A stretch of DNA of 64,000 nucleotides from Alviniconcha marisindica (GCA_018857735.1 JABMCL010000509.1:320001-384000); one strand, 5' to 3'; shown: positions 27,485 through 40,205, numbered from the stretch's first letter. Notes: generated by a model not told the origin, from the sequence alone. Numbers and translations: made by a program.

Positions 27485-27720
27485 CATTGAGTTCTGGTCA
27501 GAGATCTGGGCTTGATCGTTGATGCAAATATCACCCTTCAGGATCACATCAGCAACACGTGTAGTGCTTATCATCTCCGCTCCCTTGGAAAGCTTCGACC
27601 CTTTTTGACTGCAAATGCGACAGATGTTTCTATGGCTATCAGAATCCAGACTTGATTCTTACAACAGCTGCTTGTGGGGTATCCCTAGTCTCTCATATGA
27701 TGATACCAATGCTTTGTCAC
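27485..27720 (+). mobile_element. LINE reverse transcriptase thumb remnant
   Basis: A plus-strand frame reads approximately DLGLIVDANITLQDHI, then an LRSLGKLRPFLTANAT block. This is the conserved region downstream of the polymerase active site in CR1/Jockey-like LINEs. Stops follow after about 27,660. Confidence 0.6.
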
Positions 27721-28384
27721 GATACAAGGTTCGCAGATCATCGCGTTTCTGACATACCAGGTCTTAAGCCAGCTCTCTGTACGGGTTGACCCTTTATCCC
27801 CCACACCCTTCTCCCAGCTATCACACGCTGTAAACATGGTGCTTAACGTCCGGCTCAGCATCGGAACAGCCATGCACTCTGGTTCGGAACACAGAAAAAA
27901 CCGCGCGAGTGTTTTCCTATCCTTCTAATGCGACTTCTAAGTACTCTTAAACAATGATAGTTCATCATATCACGCATGAGATATTTAACAACATAGTGAC
28001 AATAACCAAATTGCACCAAGTGATTGCGTTTTCCTGTCGTTTTTGAAGAAAGTGCAATTTTGCCTGCAAAAGGCCGAAATCAAAAATAAAAATGTTGATA
28101 ATGAGGTGTACAAGAAACCAGACGTCATGAAATTTACACCACGGGACACGGGAAAGCTTCCCCGTTCCAATCGTTCTGATCTGTTACATGTGCAATACCT
28201 ACATTTGACGTAAATCGGTGTAGTTTACGCGGATCGACGTTTTGCCTCTGCCTGCGTACCTGCTGGGCCTCGCTGTAACGGGAGCTCCGGCTGAACATTT
28301 CGCAACGCGGATACACGGCGGTGTGTCATTGCGCTGTGTCGCATGTGATTCTGAACGAGGGACTATCAGGTCTCTTTTTCAGCA

Positions 28385-28480
28385 TGTTTTTGAATATCCA
28401 CTGAAGTGGTGTACTGACAGCGCTATTTGGTTGTTGCATGACTGGTGCCACGTGATACTGCCGCCATCTCGGCGCAAATT
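28385..28480 (+). repeat. Dispersed repeat, copy 2 (first copy near 2185)
   Basis: Shares AATATCCACTGAAGTGGT, TTGTTGCATG, CTGGTGCCACGTGA and CCGCCATCTCGGC in order with 2185-2270. Confidence 0.6.
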
Positions 28481-28705
28481 GTTTCTCTCTCCTTCTCTTC
28501 ATTGTTTGTTTTGTTCCACGGAGGGAGGGTGTGCAGTCACACATACGGACGGAGGTGATCGCTGATTAATGCACTAGAGTGTATACAAAAGATACCAAAT
28601 CACATAATGATTGCGCCAGAGAAACACACACACACACCGAGGTGATCTCTGATTAATACAGTACAGTGTGTATAACAGATACCAAAATCGCACGTGGCAC
28701 CACAG

Positions 28706-28738
<33 letters not shown>

Positions 28739-28759
28739 GACCTCGAGCTTCGTGAACGT

Positions 28760-29050
28760 GAAAAGAAAGTAAACATGGTGCTTTACGTCCACAGAAACCG
28801 TAAGGCTTATTAGGGACGGGGAGAAGGGGGTATAGAGGTGGGGGGGAGAGGGAGATAATATACCTATCGCTACACTGTCACCACCAGAATGACTCCTGCA
28901 TTTTAATGTTTCATTAATTGTGAGGGACAAAGTCACAAGACAGTGTCCACAGACCACAATTTTTGAAGAGAAAGGAGAACCGAAGCGGTATCGAACCGAG
29001 GTCCTTCCGCTTACCAACCTCGCCTTACCTCTATACCAAACCGGCTCACT
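28760..29050 (-). mobile_element. tRNA-derived SINE, minus strand
   Basis: On the minus strand the head reads GTGAGCCGGTTTGGTATAGA and later CGGTTCGATACCGCTTCGG, a B box in the same context as the copies at 25,577 and 40,650. The body runs down to a GGACGTAAAGCACC-type end near 28,775. A near-perfect duplication of a (CA)-linked motif (GAGGTGATC...TGATTAATGCA) lies just outside, at 28,551-28,680. Confidence 0.7.
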
Positions 29051-29767
29051 ATCAGAAAACAAGGGAAAAGCGGTCTTATACCTACACAAGTCAAAAATGT
29101 TCTACCACGGCCAGACGACAAGACTGCTGCAAACATGCATCACAGGTGCTGTTATTGCATTATCGACAAAGCAGCTTTTGCAAAGCAAAACACGAACGAA
29201 ACTTTTGAAGCCAGCAGAAATTGAAGTTTGACTGCACCAACGATTGCGTCATGAGCAATTGATAAAGAAAAGTCCCCCCCCCCCTCCCCCCAAAAAAAAC
29301 AACAACAACAACAACAACACAAAAACACACACATCATTATCAATATCAGAAATCGTCAGTTCGGACAAGTCCAAAAAACAAACACCGAATAAACAATTAA
29401 AAAATCTGCAGCACGTTCGACTAAAGCATATTCGACTGTATAAGTCCTGCCATTTTTTTCGGCAGGAAATGAATCTGGTACTGGTAGACTGGGTGGCAAA
29501 GCCCCTCTGCAGTAAGAAGCTTTTCCCAGGGAGAAAGTGGTCAGATGTATCCTGCTTGTTTTGCATCATTCACAGAGACCAACAGAGAGACAGGAAGCGG
29601 ATTTCTGCATCCTCTTAATCAGGCTGGGTCACCTCAGGACAGACAGAGTTCAAGATTGACATAAAGACAGACAGAAGCATAGAGAATCAGAGCCAGACAT
29701 GCAGAGAGTCAGGCAGATATTCAGACAGACAGATAGAAGAAGAAAACTAATTCTTAACCCCGAGATT

Positions 29768-29814
29768 GAGAAGAAGAAGAAGAAGAAGAAGAGAGAGAGA
29801 GAAGAAGAAGAAGA

Positions 29815-29894
<80 letters not shown>

Positions 29895-29925
29895 AGAGAG
29901 AGAAGAGAAGAAGAAGAAGAGAAGA

Positions 29926-30000
<75 letters not shown>

Positions 30001-30042
30001 AGAAGACAGAGACAGAGAAGAAGAGAGAGCACAGAGAGAGAG

Positions 30043-30102
<60 letters not shown>
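29768..30102. repeat. Compound (GA)n/(GAA)n microsatellite, 330 bp
   Basis: Long GA runs interrupted by AAG blocks. All Arg/Glu and Ser/Leu open frames on either strand are artefacts. Confidence 0.95.
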
Positions 30103-30940
<838 letters not shown>

Positions 30941-31029
30941 AGAGATGGAGACAAAGAGACAGAACCAGGCAGACAAACACAGACTGAGAGCTAGCTCACA
31001 ATGATTTACACACTTCTTCATGTAGACCT

Positions 31030-31330
31030 CAGTTTATTCTAAACAGATGATAAAAAATATTTTTTTAAATGCCAAAACTTTGCAGCAATGAAACAAAATT
31101 GTTCATCAGTGACAAAACCATATAATATACAAAATGTATGTACAATCCAGATGGAAATGGTCAATTAATTACATCAGCAACAGGACCAGTTAAGTCATAT
31201 TTTAAAAACAATATCAAGAGCTCATGAAGACGATCTGATGAAGGTGAAAAAGCAGCAAAACTGTCCCTCCAAACAAACAATGTAGTGGATCTCAGAGAAC
31301 ACATGGAAAGAAGAAATGTGGACTGAATGG
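31030..31330 (-). other. AKAP14: Probable AKAP14 3' untranslated region
   Basis: About 300 bp downstream of the stop codon with no other feature. TTTATT at 31,032-31,037 is AATAAA on the minus strand, a fitting polyadenylation signal. No transcript evidence is available. Confidence 0.5.
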
Positions 31331-31415
31331 TCAAAAACGAACGGCAGCCATCATGGACACTTTACTCTCGATAATGTCCTTCAGCCATTTTTCTCGAAAC
31401 CGGGACTCGCCTGGT
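31331..31415 (-). CDS. AKAP14: AKAP14 last coding exon (E)
   Basis: 85 nt, acceptor TTTTTAG, ends in TGA at 31,333-31,331. Encodes PGESRFREKWLKDIIESK and a short basic end. Strongly conserved terminus of the family. Confidence 0.9.
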
Positions 31416-34400
31416 CTAAAAATGGAAAGAAAGAAAGAAATGTTCAATGTTAGTTAGCACCAGGAATTTAACAGTCAAATCAGGACAAATGGTCACTCCT
31501 ACAAGTCAACAACACACATTCTCAAACCATACCCAAGTTAGTTTGAGAAAACCCATGTTCAAACACAACACTCAAAATTAATCAGTGGTCAAAGTGAACA
31601 AAAACAAACATAATAATAAGATACATGCCCATACATTTCCATCTAAGTACGTGAAACAGGACCTGTCCCCCTCCCTTCCAGACCTTCTGGTGTTTCATGC
31701 ATGACATCAAAGACACTTTGGCAACATCAAAGGAAAACATGAGAATGAAAGCAAAAAGTAGGAAAGTGTGCATCAAAAAAACATCAGTGATACTGATGAC
31801 TTATAAAGTCAACATTAAATCACCAGTACTTTCAATCACAATAAATATTGTGTTGTGGGTCTTCCTCTTCCTCTTTTTTTTTTTTTTTACTTTGGAATTT
31901 ATTCTGAGATGTATACTTCCTTTAATTGCTTATTTGTAGCATCAAATCAAGATGTGTTCCTAATGTGCAATTCATTTTATGCACACAACAGCAACAACAT
32001 TTCATTATGACTACTGTTTACATTTCTTAAGATCTATATTATTTGTACATTGTGCAAGTAATGATAACAGTGCTAGTGATGATGATGATGATGACGCTAC
32101 AATGACTGATGTAGAGAAAATACTGGAGATTTAGTTAGCACTTACTTGTGTACTAGCCGATTGGTTTCAAACACATAGAAAACATCCACGGGGTAGTTCT
32201 GAAAACACAGGTATGTGACAAAGGCATAAATTGGGTCTCACACCAATGTACAGCTACATTCAAGCATCCAGTCAACTAATCAATCAATCACTGGAACAAT
32301 AAATCAATAGCAATCATCCTATGTATTGGAAAGACAGCTGGAATTACAGTATCTAAGAACTCACACAGCCAGGAATGACTGGAAGCTTGTATCAATCGAA
32401 CCAAATCCTACTTGACACCTGCATTGAATACAGACAAATAGCTGTCCAGCCCTGGGCATTTTCACTCACTCTGGACCTGCATTCACCTTGGACACTTATA
32501 CCGACTTTGGGTGCTTTCACTGACCTTACGCTGACCTTGGACACACTGACCTTGGAAACCTGCCATGTCCTTCCACTCCTGCCCAGAACCCCATCACCAG
32601 CCCTGATCTTGAAAACCTGCACTGACACCAACATTTACCCCCCCTCCCCCCCACCCCACTCCCCCCAACATTTGCTGATATTAGATGCCTGTGCTGACCT
32701 TGGACATTGATACTGACCCTGGGTTTGATGGTGGAGACGACGAAGGTGAAGTAGACGCTAGCAGTTGCTCGGGGTACAGGCTTGCGTCGTGTGGGAATGC
32801 TCCAGCGCACCCTGAATCGATAGCGATTGTCGTAGGGGTAGGTGTCTTTGCCTAGGAAGTCCACGCAGTACAGCCAGCTGTTCTCATACTCCCATGTCTA
32901 CAACAGAGAGCACTACAATACTGAGCTCTGTGGCACAGCCCCTGCTCTCATACTCCCATGTCTACAACAGAGAGCACTACAATACTGAGCTCTGTGGCAC
33001 AGCCCCTGTTCTCATACTCCCATGTCTACAACAGAGAGCACTACAATACTGAGCTCTGTGGCACAGCCCCTGTTCTCATACTCCCATGTCTACAACAGAG
33101 AGCACTACAATACTGAGCTCTGTGGCACAGCCCCTGTTCTCATACTCCCATGTCTACAACAGAGAGCACTACAATACTGAGCTCTGTGGCACAGCCCCTG
33201 TTCTCATACTCCCATGTCTACAACAGAGAGCACTACAATACTGAGCTCTGTGGCACAGCCCCTGTTCTCATACTCCCATGTCTACAACAAAGAGCACTAC
33301 AATACTGAGCTCTGTGGCACAGCCCCTGTTCTCATACTCCCATGTCTACAACAAAGAGCACTACAATTCTGAGCTCTGTGGCACAGCCCCTGTTATACTC
33401 CCTGTCAGGGTAACAACTTGTTCAGCATAAATGTTCAATGACCCCATTAAATATTCATACTGTCCATCTCCAGCCCGGAAAAATGGAACAGATGAAAATT
33501 TTGGAAAGCTGTCTTTCACTGTAACCAGCTGATGACTTCCCACAGAAGTGTGTAATGGACAAGAATATGCTGTGCCTGTGGCATCTTTGCTTGTCATGAT
33601 GACAGATAAAAATAAAAGCTAACAGAACCACTGAGGCTGGTACCGAGAGAAGATAAAAATGAAAGCTAACAGAACCACTGAGGCTGGTACCGAGAGAAGA
33701 TAAAAATGAAAGCTAACAGAACCACTGAGGCTGGTACCAAGAGAAGATAAAAATAAAAGCTAACACCTTCACAGAACCACTGAGGTTGGTACTAACAGAA
33801 GAAAATCTCAGCCAGCTTAGCTGCCTGCAGATGTTATAACTTACTCCCTCACTGGAGTATTCACAACAGGTAAACCAACCTTCTAATTTGATGGTCTTAT
33901 GACACCATCCATATTTTCCACAAAGTGCACCAATGAGCCATGAGTTGCCATACTTATTTCAATAACTGAAGCAAATAATTTGACCTCATTTCTCTTCCTG
34001 TTGGCAGTGTGAACATTCCTTTCAGGGCCTGAACTCACAACTTTCATTTCATGATATCAGATAACATGACTCTGGACAAGCACACTTCAAATGTCTGCCA
34101 TTCTGCTTAAGTGGAAATCACATGAATCACCTCTATCTGCCAGTACCTGACTGTTGAAGCTGCCACAACTCTCATCTGTGCCTTTGTTCTCTCAAAGTCA
34201 GACTATTGTAATTCTCTTGCTGCCCACTTTACATTCCAAGCAGACCACAGAAAGTTCAAACCACTGAAAGGAAGCTGATTATCAAAGCACACAAATGTGA
34301 TCATGTGCAAACTATCCTTCAAGCTCTTGACTGGTTACGAGTCCAGGTCAGAATAGTTTACAAACTGTCAGCTATCTGTCACAACTTCTGCTATGACTCA

Positions 34401-34683
34401 TCCATTGCCTATCTCTCTGACTTTCCCTTCCAGACTTCTTCATTCTTCTGCAGGCATGCAATACTTTGCATCCCCATGCTAAGACTAAAACCTTCAGCCA
34501 AGGCACTCATATCTTACCATGCTCTAAAGCAATGGAACTATCTCCCTTCTGACATCTGTCACAAAACTCCTCCCTCAGACAATATCAATTTTTGGGGGGT
34601 CTTATTTCTTTTGCTCCCCCCCCCCTCCCCACCCCCCCCCTCCATGTGTGTGCACATATGTGTGTGCGAGCATGCATGCGTGC

Positions 34684-34714
<31 letters not shown>

Positions 34715-35444
34715 ACAAATACAATATCAGGTGGATATATGATTTTTGAGGTCTAATGCATACAAACTGATCTTGTAAAGTGCAATATGCTGTGACCTTC
34801 GTCAGTGAAATATCATGCTATAGAAATAAAGTATTGTTTCCAAAGAGCATGGAAAAATCTGTTTAGCATCTGTCACTACAGAAATAAAGAAAGCCATTGC
34901 CTGTAAATATAATGCAAAAATTTAATTAGTTTCACTCATTCAAATAGCTGATGTGGGAGAAGTTTCATTCATTATACATGAGTTGCCAAGTTGGCAGAAC
35001 AATCTCAGCATCAAACTTCAAAGTTCAATGCAGATTTCATTCTCCATATCAAGAACATATTGTCATTACACAGTTGACTGTGAGTAAAACTGTATGTTGT
35101 AACTTTATAGTTCTGCAGACATAGCAACCAACCTGAATATATTCATTGATCTTCTCTTCTGCCCTCTCCACAGTAAACTCCTGAATAGTCAGCCAGCCAA
35201 TGTTTTGGATCTCATAGTCTTCATCCCGAGAAATGAATGTGTTTTCTGTTGACATCACACCCATCTTCAGGGACTCGCATGTTTTCTCCCTCTCTGACAT
35301 ACGCGTCTCAAGGCGACGAAAAGCGTTGGCGATGACATCATCAACCATCTCCTTGGCATTTGAGATGACATTATCGACCAGGTCCTTGGCCTGTTCAGCA
35401 TAGGGATCGGAGGCTTCCGTCATTGTTGCTGGGGTGAATTTGGT
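31331..35444 (-). CDS. AKAP14: A-kinase anchoring protein 14 (AKAP28), conserved core, four coding exons
   Basis: AKAP14 anchors protein kinase A regulatory subunit RII in ciliary axonemes. Four minus-strand exons join in frame: 35,444-35,133, 32,897-32,718, 32,198-32,146 and 31,415-31,331 (stop). From the ATG at 35,423 they give 202 residues, close to the vertebrate protein of about 200. Visible family marks are WLTIQEFTVERAEEKI, then RVRWSIPTRRKPVPRATASV, YPVDVFYVFETNRL and RFREKWLKDIIESK near the end. Residues about 11-33 contain two contiguous RII-binding amphipathic motifs, AKDLVDNVISNA and AKEMVDDVIANA. The first exon is open upstream of that ATG to an acceptor at 35,444, so an upstream coding exon (see 38,497-39,126) may add residues. 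All junctions are GT-AG. The identification rests on recalled family sequence, not on a search. Confidence 0.9.
32146..32198 (-). CDS. AKAP14: AKAP14 coding exon D
   Basis: 53 nt, acceptor TTTTCAG and donor GTAAGT. Encodes NYPVDVFYVFETNRLVH plus two bases of the next codon. Confidence 0.9.
32460..32712. repeat. Degenerate repeat of the AKAP14 exon C donor flank
   Basis: The intronic words next to the exon C donor (ACTGACC, CCTTGGACA) recur in diverged form near 32,485-32,545 with a GACTTTGGGTGC counterpart of the junction itself. Copies are imperfect, so this is weaker than the acceptor-side array. Confidence 0.5.
32718..32897 (-). CDS. AKAP14: AKAP14 coding exon C
   Basis: 180 nt, exactly 60 codons, from TWEYENSWLYCVDFLGK to FVVSTIKPR. 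Donor GTCAGT, acceptor TTGTAG. The acceptor and the first 17 coding bases are repeated eight times upstream (see 32,881-33,400). Confidence 0.92.
32881..33400. repeat. 64-bp array repeating the AKAP14 exon C acceptor, eight copies
   Basis: Copies start at 32,881, 32,945, 33,009, 33,073, 33,137, 33,201, 33,265 and 33,329, with a degenerate ninth near 33,393. Each contains, on the minus strand, TTGTAG followed by the first 17 bases of exon C and then intron sequence. Only the copy nearest the exon continues into the remaining coding sequence. Copies differ by very few bases. Confidence 0.95.
33604..33805. repeat. 47-bp tandem repeat, four copies
   Basis: The unit contains GATAAAAATGAAAGCTAAC and AGAACCACTGAGGCTGGTAC. 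It lies in the AKAP14 intron between exons B and C and includes no exon sequence. Copy 4 has an 8-bp insertion. Confidence 0.95.
34145..34845 (+). mobile_element. LINE 3' remnant in AKAP14 intron, plus strand
   Basis: Plus-strand fragments read LSKSDYCNSLAAHF near 34,190 and YHALKQWNYLPSDICHK near 34,515. Both are typical of the C-terminal region of CR1/Jockey-like reverse transcriptase. The frame is broken several times. A (GT)n run is at 34,683-34,713, and the tail near 34,815 has ATAGAAATAAAGTATTG. Confidence 0.65.
35133..35444 (-). CDS. AKAP14: AKAP14 coding exon B with tandem RII-binding motifs
   Basis: Acceptor CTGCAG at 35,450-35,445, donor GTTGGT after NEYIQ. Holds the two overlapping 12-residue RII motifs and the EFTVERAEEKI block. 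The ATG at 35,423 is the simplest start if no coding exon lies upstream. Confidence 0.88.
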
Positions 35445-36005
35445 CTGCAGCAAGGCATTGTGAAGATTATCAAATCAGTCAGTTAAATAACCATCCAAAC
35501 CAATCAGTTATTTAATAACAATAAAACCTAGGGCTAAATGATTATGCAAAAAACATCTCTGTCTGACACAGTTTGATGTATGTTTCAAGCTTAAAGTCAC
35601 TTACAATTACCACAATGAGGACTAACCTAAATTTGATTAAGGTTCTGTGCTGAGTTTTAAGCTCAATCTCTTTCCTCTTAAGCTTTCACTCAATCATTTA
35701 AATGGAATTGTTATGTTCTGATGCTGCCGTGGTCACTGGCAGCGTGGAATACTCTATCAGTCTCTGAGTATTGTACAGTGGTGAACTTTTACTGTATCCA
35801 GCTTAGTCTACACAGCTAAATAGAGTTGGCATCCTTTCCCCTATTTGTTCTTGCTGGCAGTTTAATCTCTCAAATCAACACTGAGTGTCATCAGTTATGT
35901 CTAGATCTATACAAACTGCAAGGAACTGGTTTATTTTGCTAACATTTCTGGCCAGTTTTCTAGATATGTAGGTCATTATACTTTTTATAGATTAAAAAAC
36001 AACAA

Positions 36006-36009
<4 letters not shown>

Positions 36010-36089
<80 letters not shown>
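36010..36089. repeat. (GT)n microsatellite
   Basis: About 40 uninterrupted GT units. Confidence 0.95.
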
Positions 36090-36090
<1 letters not shown>

Positions 36091-36904
36091 ATGTGCACCT
36101 ATTTCTTTTGCTAAATGATTCATTGGTCTGTAAGTTTACAAGGATAAATCTAAATCACAATGACATGAATGATTTACATAATTTACATAAATGTGAACAC
36201 ATCTAGTACATCAATTTTACCATAGCTGTGACAGAAGTGTTAACCAGCATCCATTTTGGAGACTTATATGCCAATACAATGATTGACTGATTGGTGGACT
36301 GAGTAAAAACAAGTGGTCATAAAACAGTATGTAATGTCAATGTAACCACAAGAACCAATCAAAACAGCAGTAAAAACAACAACTACACAAAAGCAATACG
36401 ACCAAGCCCAAAGAACAAGCTAATCAGCAAAAGGCCTTTTCACTCTGGAAGTGGAACATACTGCCAACAAATAACATCCAATGAATAAAAGCAGCAGACA
36501 GAGAACAACCCAATGAAAAGAGATGAGGGGTGGCTCAGAGAAAGAGATTAGCTGACAGTAAAATCAAACAGATAAAGCAAAGGCATGGTAAAAATGATCA
36601 CGTCAGTGAAAGGAGATAATCTCCATTTCAAAGGAACTATCCTTCTTAAAACATGTGTGGTCTACCAGCTATTTTTGCTAAAGAGATTGTTTCATTTTCT
36701 ATCTCCTCTTTCCTAGCACTGCCAGTAGAGACTGTTTCATTTTCTATAGCTCCTCTTTCCTAGCACTACCATTGGCATAGTGTTTTGTATGAAAGAGAAT
36801 ATAGTGCTTCTCTTCCTAATAACCATCAAAAGATAGTCACAGCTGAGTTTAAAACAGAGAGAGCTTCAGACAAACCACCAAATAATAATAACCTCATCAG
36901 AACT

Positions 36905-37075
36905 GGGAGCCCACTTTGTCATGGGCCTGCTATGCTGCTATGCCACCAGTCTGCTTTGCCACTAACCAGTCATTCGATCAGCCTGCTATACCTAGGCTAG
37001 GTTGATAGCATAGTGGGCTGGTGGCATAGTAAGATGATGGTATAGGAGGCTGATGGCATATAGGGCTGGTGGCTT
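36905..37075. repeat. Imperfect inverted repeat centred near 36,990
   Basis: The left arm has CTGCTATGCCACCAG, CTTTGCCAC and TGCTATACC. The right arm has the complements GGTATAGGAGG, CTGGTGGCATAG and ATAGCATAGTGG. The centre is CCTAGGCTAGG. Arms are about 80 bp with many mismatches. Confidence 0.55.
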
Positions 37076-38496
37076 ATTGAGCATCTCCCATCAGAAACAT
37101 GTAAGGTCAACATGACCTTTTTGAGGCTGTTCATGTGCATTTAAAAATCTGACTAAGTTCAGTTTCATTCAGTTCAAACAAAATTATTCCCCATGAACAA
37201 ACACTGGAATTCTTATACATAAATTTGAATTTGTATGTATTCTGGTATTGAATCAAGTGCATCTTTTGAAACTGTTCATACCACAGTGCAAGTTTACACA
37301 ATATAATAATAGCTTATGTATATCAGCTAGTGCAAATAACAATTGCTCTCATATTTTCCCATGCAAACCATGGCTTCAGTTTAAGATTAGATTTCCATTT
37401 TAGCATGATATTTTAATTCCCAGTCTTACCAATGAAAACACATACATTGTCAACTTCTTGCCTGAACCACCCCTATCCTTTCCAACAAGCACTGATTAAA
37501 ACCCTGTAACTCAGTCTTTCTTTATTTTTTTATTTTTTTTATTTTTTTTGGTGGGTGCACTTTTAGGGCCTATTTTAATTTCTGTCTAAAACACATCTTT
37601 TGTGAACACCCAAGTAAAAATCTGTAGATGAACCTTTAGTAAAACAGCTAATACATTTTTTACACAGAAACCCTTGCCAGTAGCTTTTCAGGGGATCATC
37701 AACACATTAACCATTTGAAAAAAAGAAGGAAAAAAAGAAGAAGAAAAAACAACAACCTGAATTTGACAGAGTTCTGATCTTTGGTTCTGATCTTTTCTGG
37801 GAATGCTTTGTCTGCAACTGCTCATCGTTTCATGTCTTACCAGATTTTCAGCCTTCAGAGTTAAAGGGAAGCTGAACTGAAGAAATATCTGGCTCTATCA
37901 ATTTAGGTAAATTATTTCTTGAATTTTAAACAACTAACCTATTGTGGACAGGGCCACTAATGCTTTTTCCAAAAGGCATAAAATAAAAAAAGAGACACAC
38001 AGCAGTCTTTCACTCAATTTCTCATTCCGTTTGTTAAGAATCAATGTTTGAAAGTCATGAAAACACAACTGTGAGTGCTGCCATCTTGTGTCAGGAAGCC
38101 TGTATCAGTGGTGCCACTGTGGCAAAAGCACCAGTCCATCATGAGACAACCTTTTTCTGCTCCTCTCTGGTATCTGAGAATGAACCAACAATGTAGCATT
38201 CTGAGGAGTTGAAAATCATTGAATTCTAAGTAAACAAGTACTTCTTTTTTTGCTGCAAATATTGATACAACTACCAAATGAAGTATTTCATATCTTTGAC
38301 ATTTTAGACCATTTTGTGTATTCAGTTTGGTTCCCCTTAATTTCACATTCCAAATTGTTTCATCCTCAAATAATATGGACTTATCATAATCAAGCACCAG
38401 AAATGGTTCCCATTTAGATTTATATGAATGTGTATACATGGACATATAATATATGCAGAACACATTTTGCTTTTCTCAGTTATCTGCAGTTTGGAG

Positions 38497-39126
38497 TTAC
38501 AAGGTTTTAATCTGGTTATCAGTGAACATCCTTGTTGTATACACTTCAAAGTTAGACAGTACAAATTCAGAACTGAGTAAACCAGGAATGTTAAACCAGC
38601 TCAATAAAATGGTCATCTGCCAGCAGTTCCTTATTATTACCCCTGTATGTTTGGTGGACCCTTTGATGTCACTGCTGTCACACCCATGATGGCCTTTCTC
38701 TTTATCTAAACCATCAACCAAATTCAAATCATCACACTTTTGGCTGCCTGGAGTGTGATGGCTGGGTCCTTCTTTTGTTTTATCCACCACCTTTCTCCTG
38801 ATGTGATGAAAATGTCTGTGTCTGCCATGATCAAAGATCACATCAATCACAACAGTTCTGGCCAGCTCTAGGCTAAATGAAGACACTGGGGGATTAATCG
38901 CTGCAGCAGCCACATCCTGGGAGGAGACAGAGGCAAGTGAAGTTTCCTGCACACCCTCCTCTAAGAGTGTGCTTTGCGCTGACATGGTAGCTTCCTCGAC
39001 CACATATTTGGCAAGTTCAGTCTCAGAAAATGTGATATCACTGTCTTCTCCATGATTCTGATCAAAACTTACTGGCACACCAGTATCGCCCTTGCTGGGA
39101 CTGTTGTTGGGATCTGCTTCTTCCAT
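38497..39126 (-). CDS. Candidate upstream coding exon of AKAP14 (exon A), extent uncertain
   Basis: This is a 209-codon minus-strand frame starting MEEADPNNSPSKGDTGVP. A strong acceptor (TTTTCTGTTTTCAG) at 39,197-39,184 precedes 57 nt of leader. A GTAAGT donor after codon 18 (phase 0) would splice in frame to exon B. Alternatively a GTGGTG site after the IRRK codons would keep about 110 residues that include AKYVVEEATMSA and ARTVVIDVIFDH, imperfect copies of the RII-binding pattern. The last third of the frame looks non-coding. Coding status is inference. Confidence 0.5.
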   Translation of the reverse strand: MEEADPNNSPSKGDTGVPVSFDQNHGEDSDITFSETELAKYVVEEATMSAQSTLLEEGVQETSLASVSSQDVAAAAINPPVSSFSLELARTVVIDVIFDHGRHRHFHHIRRKVVDKTKEGPSHHTPGSQKCDDLNLVDGLDKEKGHHGCDSSDIKGSTKHTGVIIRNCWQMTILLSWFNIPGLLSSEFVLSNFEVYTTRMFTDNQIKTL

Positions 39127-39698
39127 ATATGACTATTTCACAGTATACTTAACTGATATGAATCTTTTATGATGAAGGGTTTACTGAAAACAGAAAAGGA
39201 AAACACACAAACCAGCGGGCCTTATTGATAGAAGATTAAAATTTGACTTGTGTAGTTCTGCCCTAACGCAGATTAAAAGACCACATACATGAAAATAACA
39301 GCATCGTTTCACAGGCAAATGGAACGCCTTCCCATAGAAAAAGAAATGTAGAAAATTGGCCAGGCCACTGTAATCTGTAAGTTGTAACTTTTTGTAAGAA
39401 GCCCTGTGCTCCAACATCAAACAAAAACAGAGAACATGCTTTCAGGTTTCTCCAAAGCTTACACGTGAAGCTTGACTTGAGGTCCAACCAGTATTAGTTA
39501 TCACTCCATTTGGTGTCAATTTTTTCTACCTGATTTTATCAACCCTTCATCCAAACCTGTTGTCAATCCTGTTCAAACTCATGCATATATATATTTAATA
39601 CACTTACTGCCACACCATTATAAAAAACAACAACATATTTTTCCACAAAAAGGCTACACTTATGCGAAGAAGGTAAAATAAGACCATTGCCAGCTTAC

Positions 39699-40205
39699 CT
39701 GCCAATGATCTGCGGACAAAACTCACAACTGAATGACTGCTTAGGATTGTGAATACGGGGCACGGCAATGTACAACAACACCCAACAAACTAACAGTTAG
39801 TCTGTGGCCCTTTCATTGTTCCAATCATTCCATTCTCACAAACTCATAGGTGTTTTCATTTAACAGAGATCAGGGCTTCTTGGCAACCCCATAAAAACAC
39901 TGACAACAGCCTAGATTGATGCAGACTTCGTGTAAATCTACTGAAAAACGGAGACGAAAAAGAAGATTACGATGACGGTGATAATGCAACTAGTCTACTA
40001 GAGTTGAAAACATGGTCACACAAGAAGTTTGACGATGAAAAGAACAAGCAAAAACAGAAGCACACACATATTTATCACATGTTAAACGCGTTCACATTCG
40101 TATATCTAACCTTGTAAATAAGTCAGATTCGCCCTCTTTTGGACAAAAAGAAAACAGTAACGATGCCTATACTGAATCAGGCTCCTGTGACCGCCATCTT
40201 GTGTT
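39699..40205 (-). other. Probable AKAP14 5' untranslated exon region
   Basis: A good minus-strand donor (CAG|GTAAGC) sits at 39,698-39,697, matching the acceptor at 39,184. The transcript start is not visible. A YY1-type motif near 40,200 suggests it lies close by. A six-codon upstream frame (MAVTGA then stop) begins inside that motif. Confidence 0.45.

Larger units (their letters stand above)
35460..38490. other. AKAP14 upstream intron
   Basis: Mostly unique AT-rich sequence. It holds (GT)n at 36,010-36,089, a 61-bp direct duplication around TTCATTTTCTATAGCTCCTC near 36,690-36,775, and an imperfect inverted repeat at about 36,900-37,075. No further conserved exon was recognised. Confidence 0.5.
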
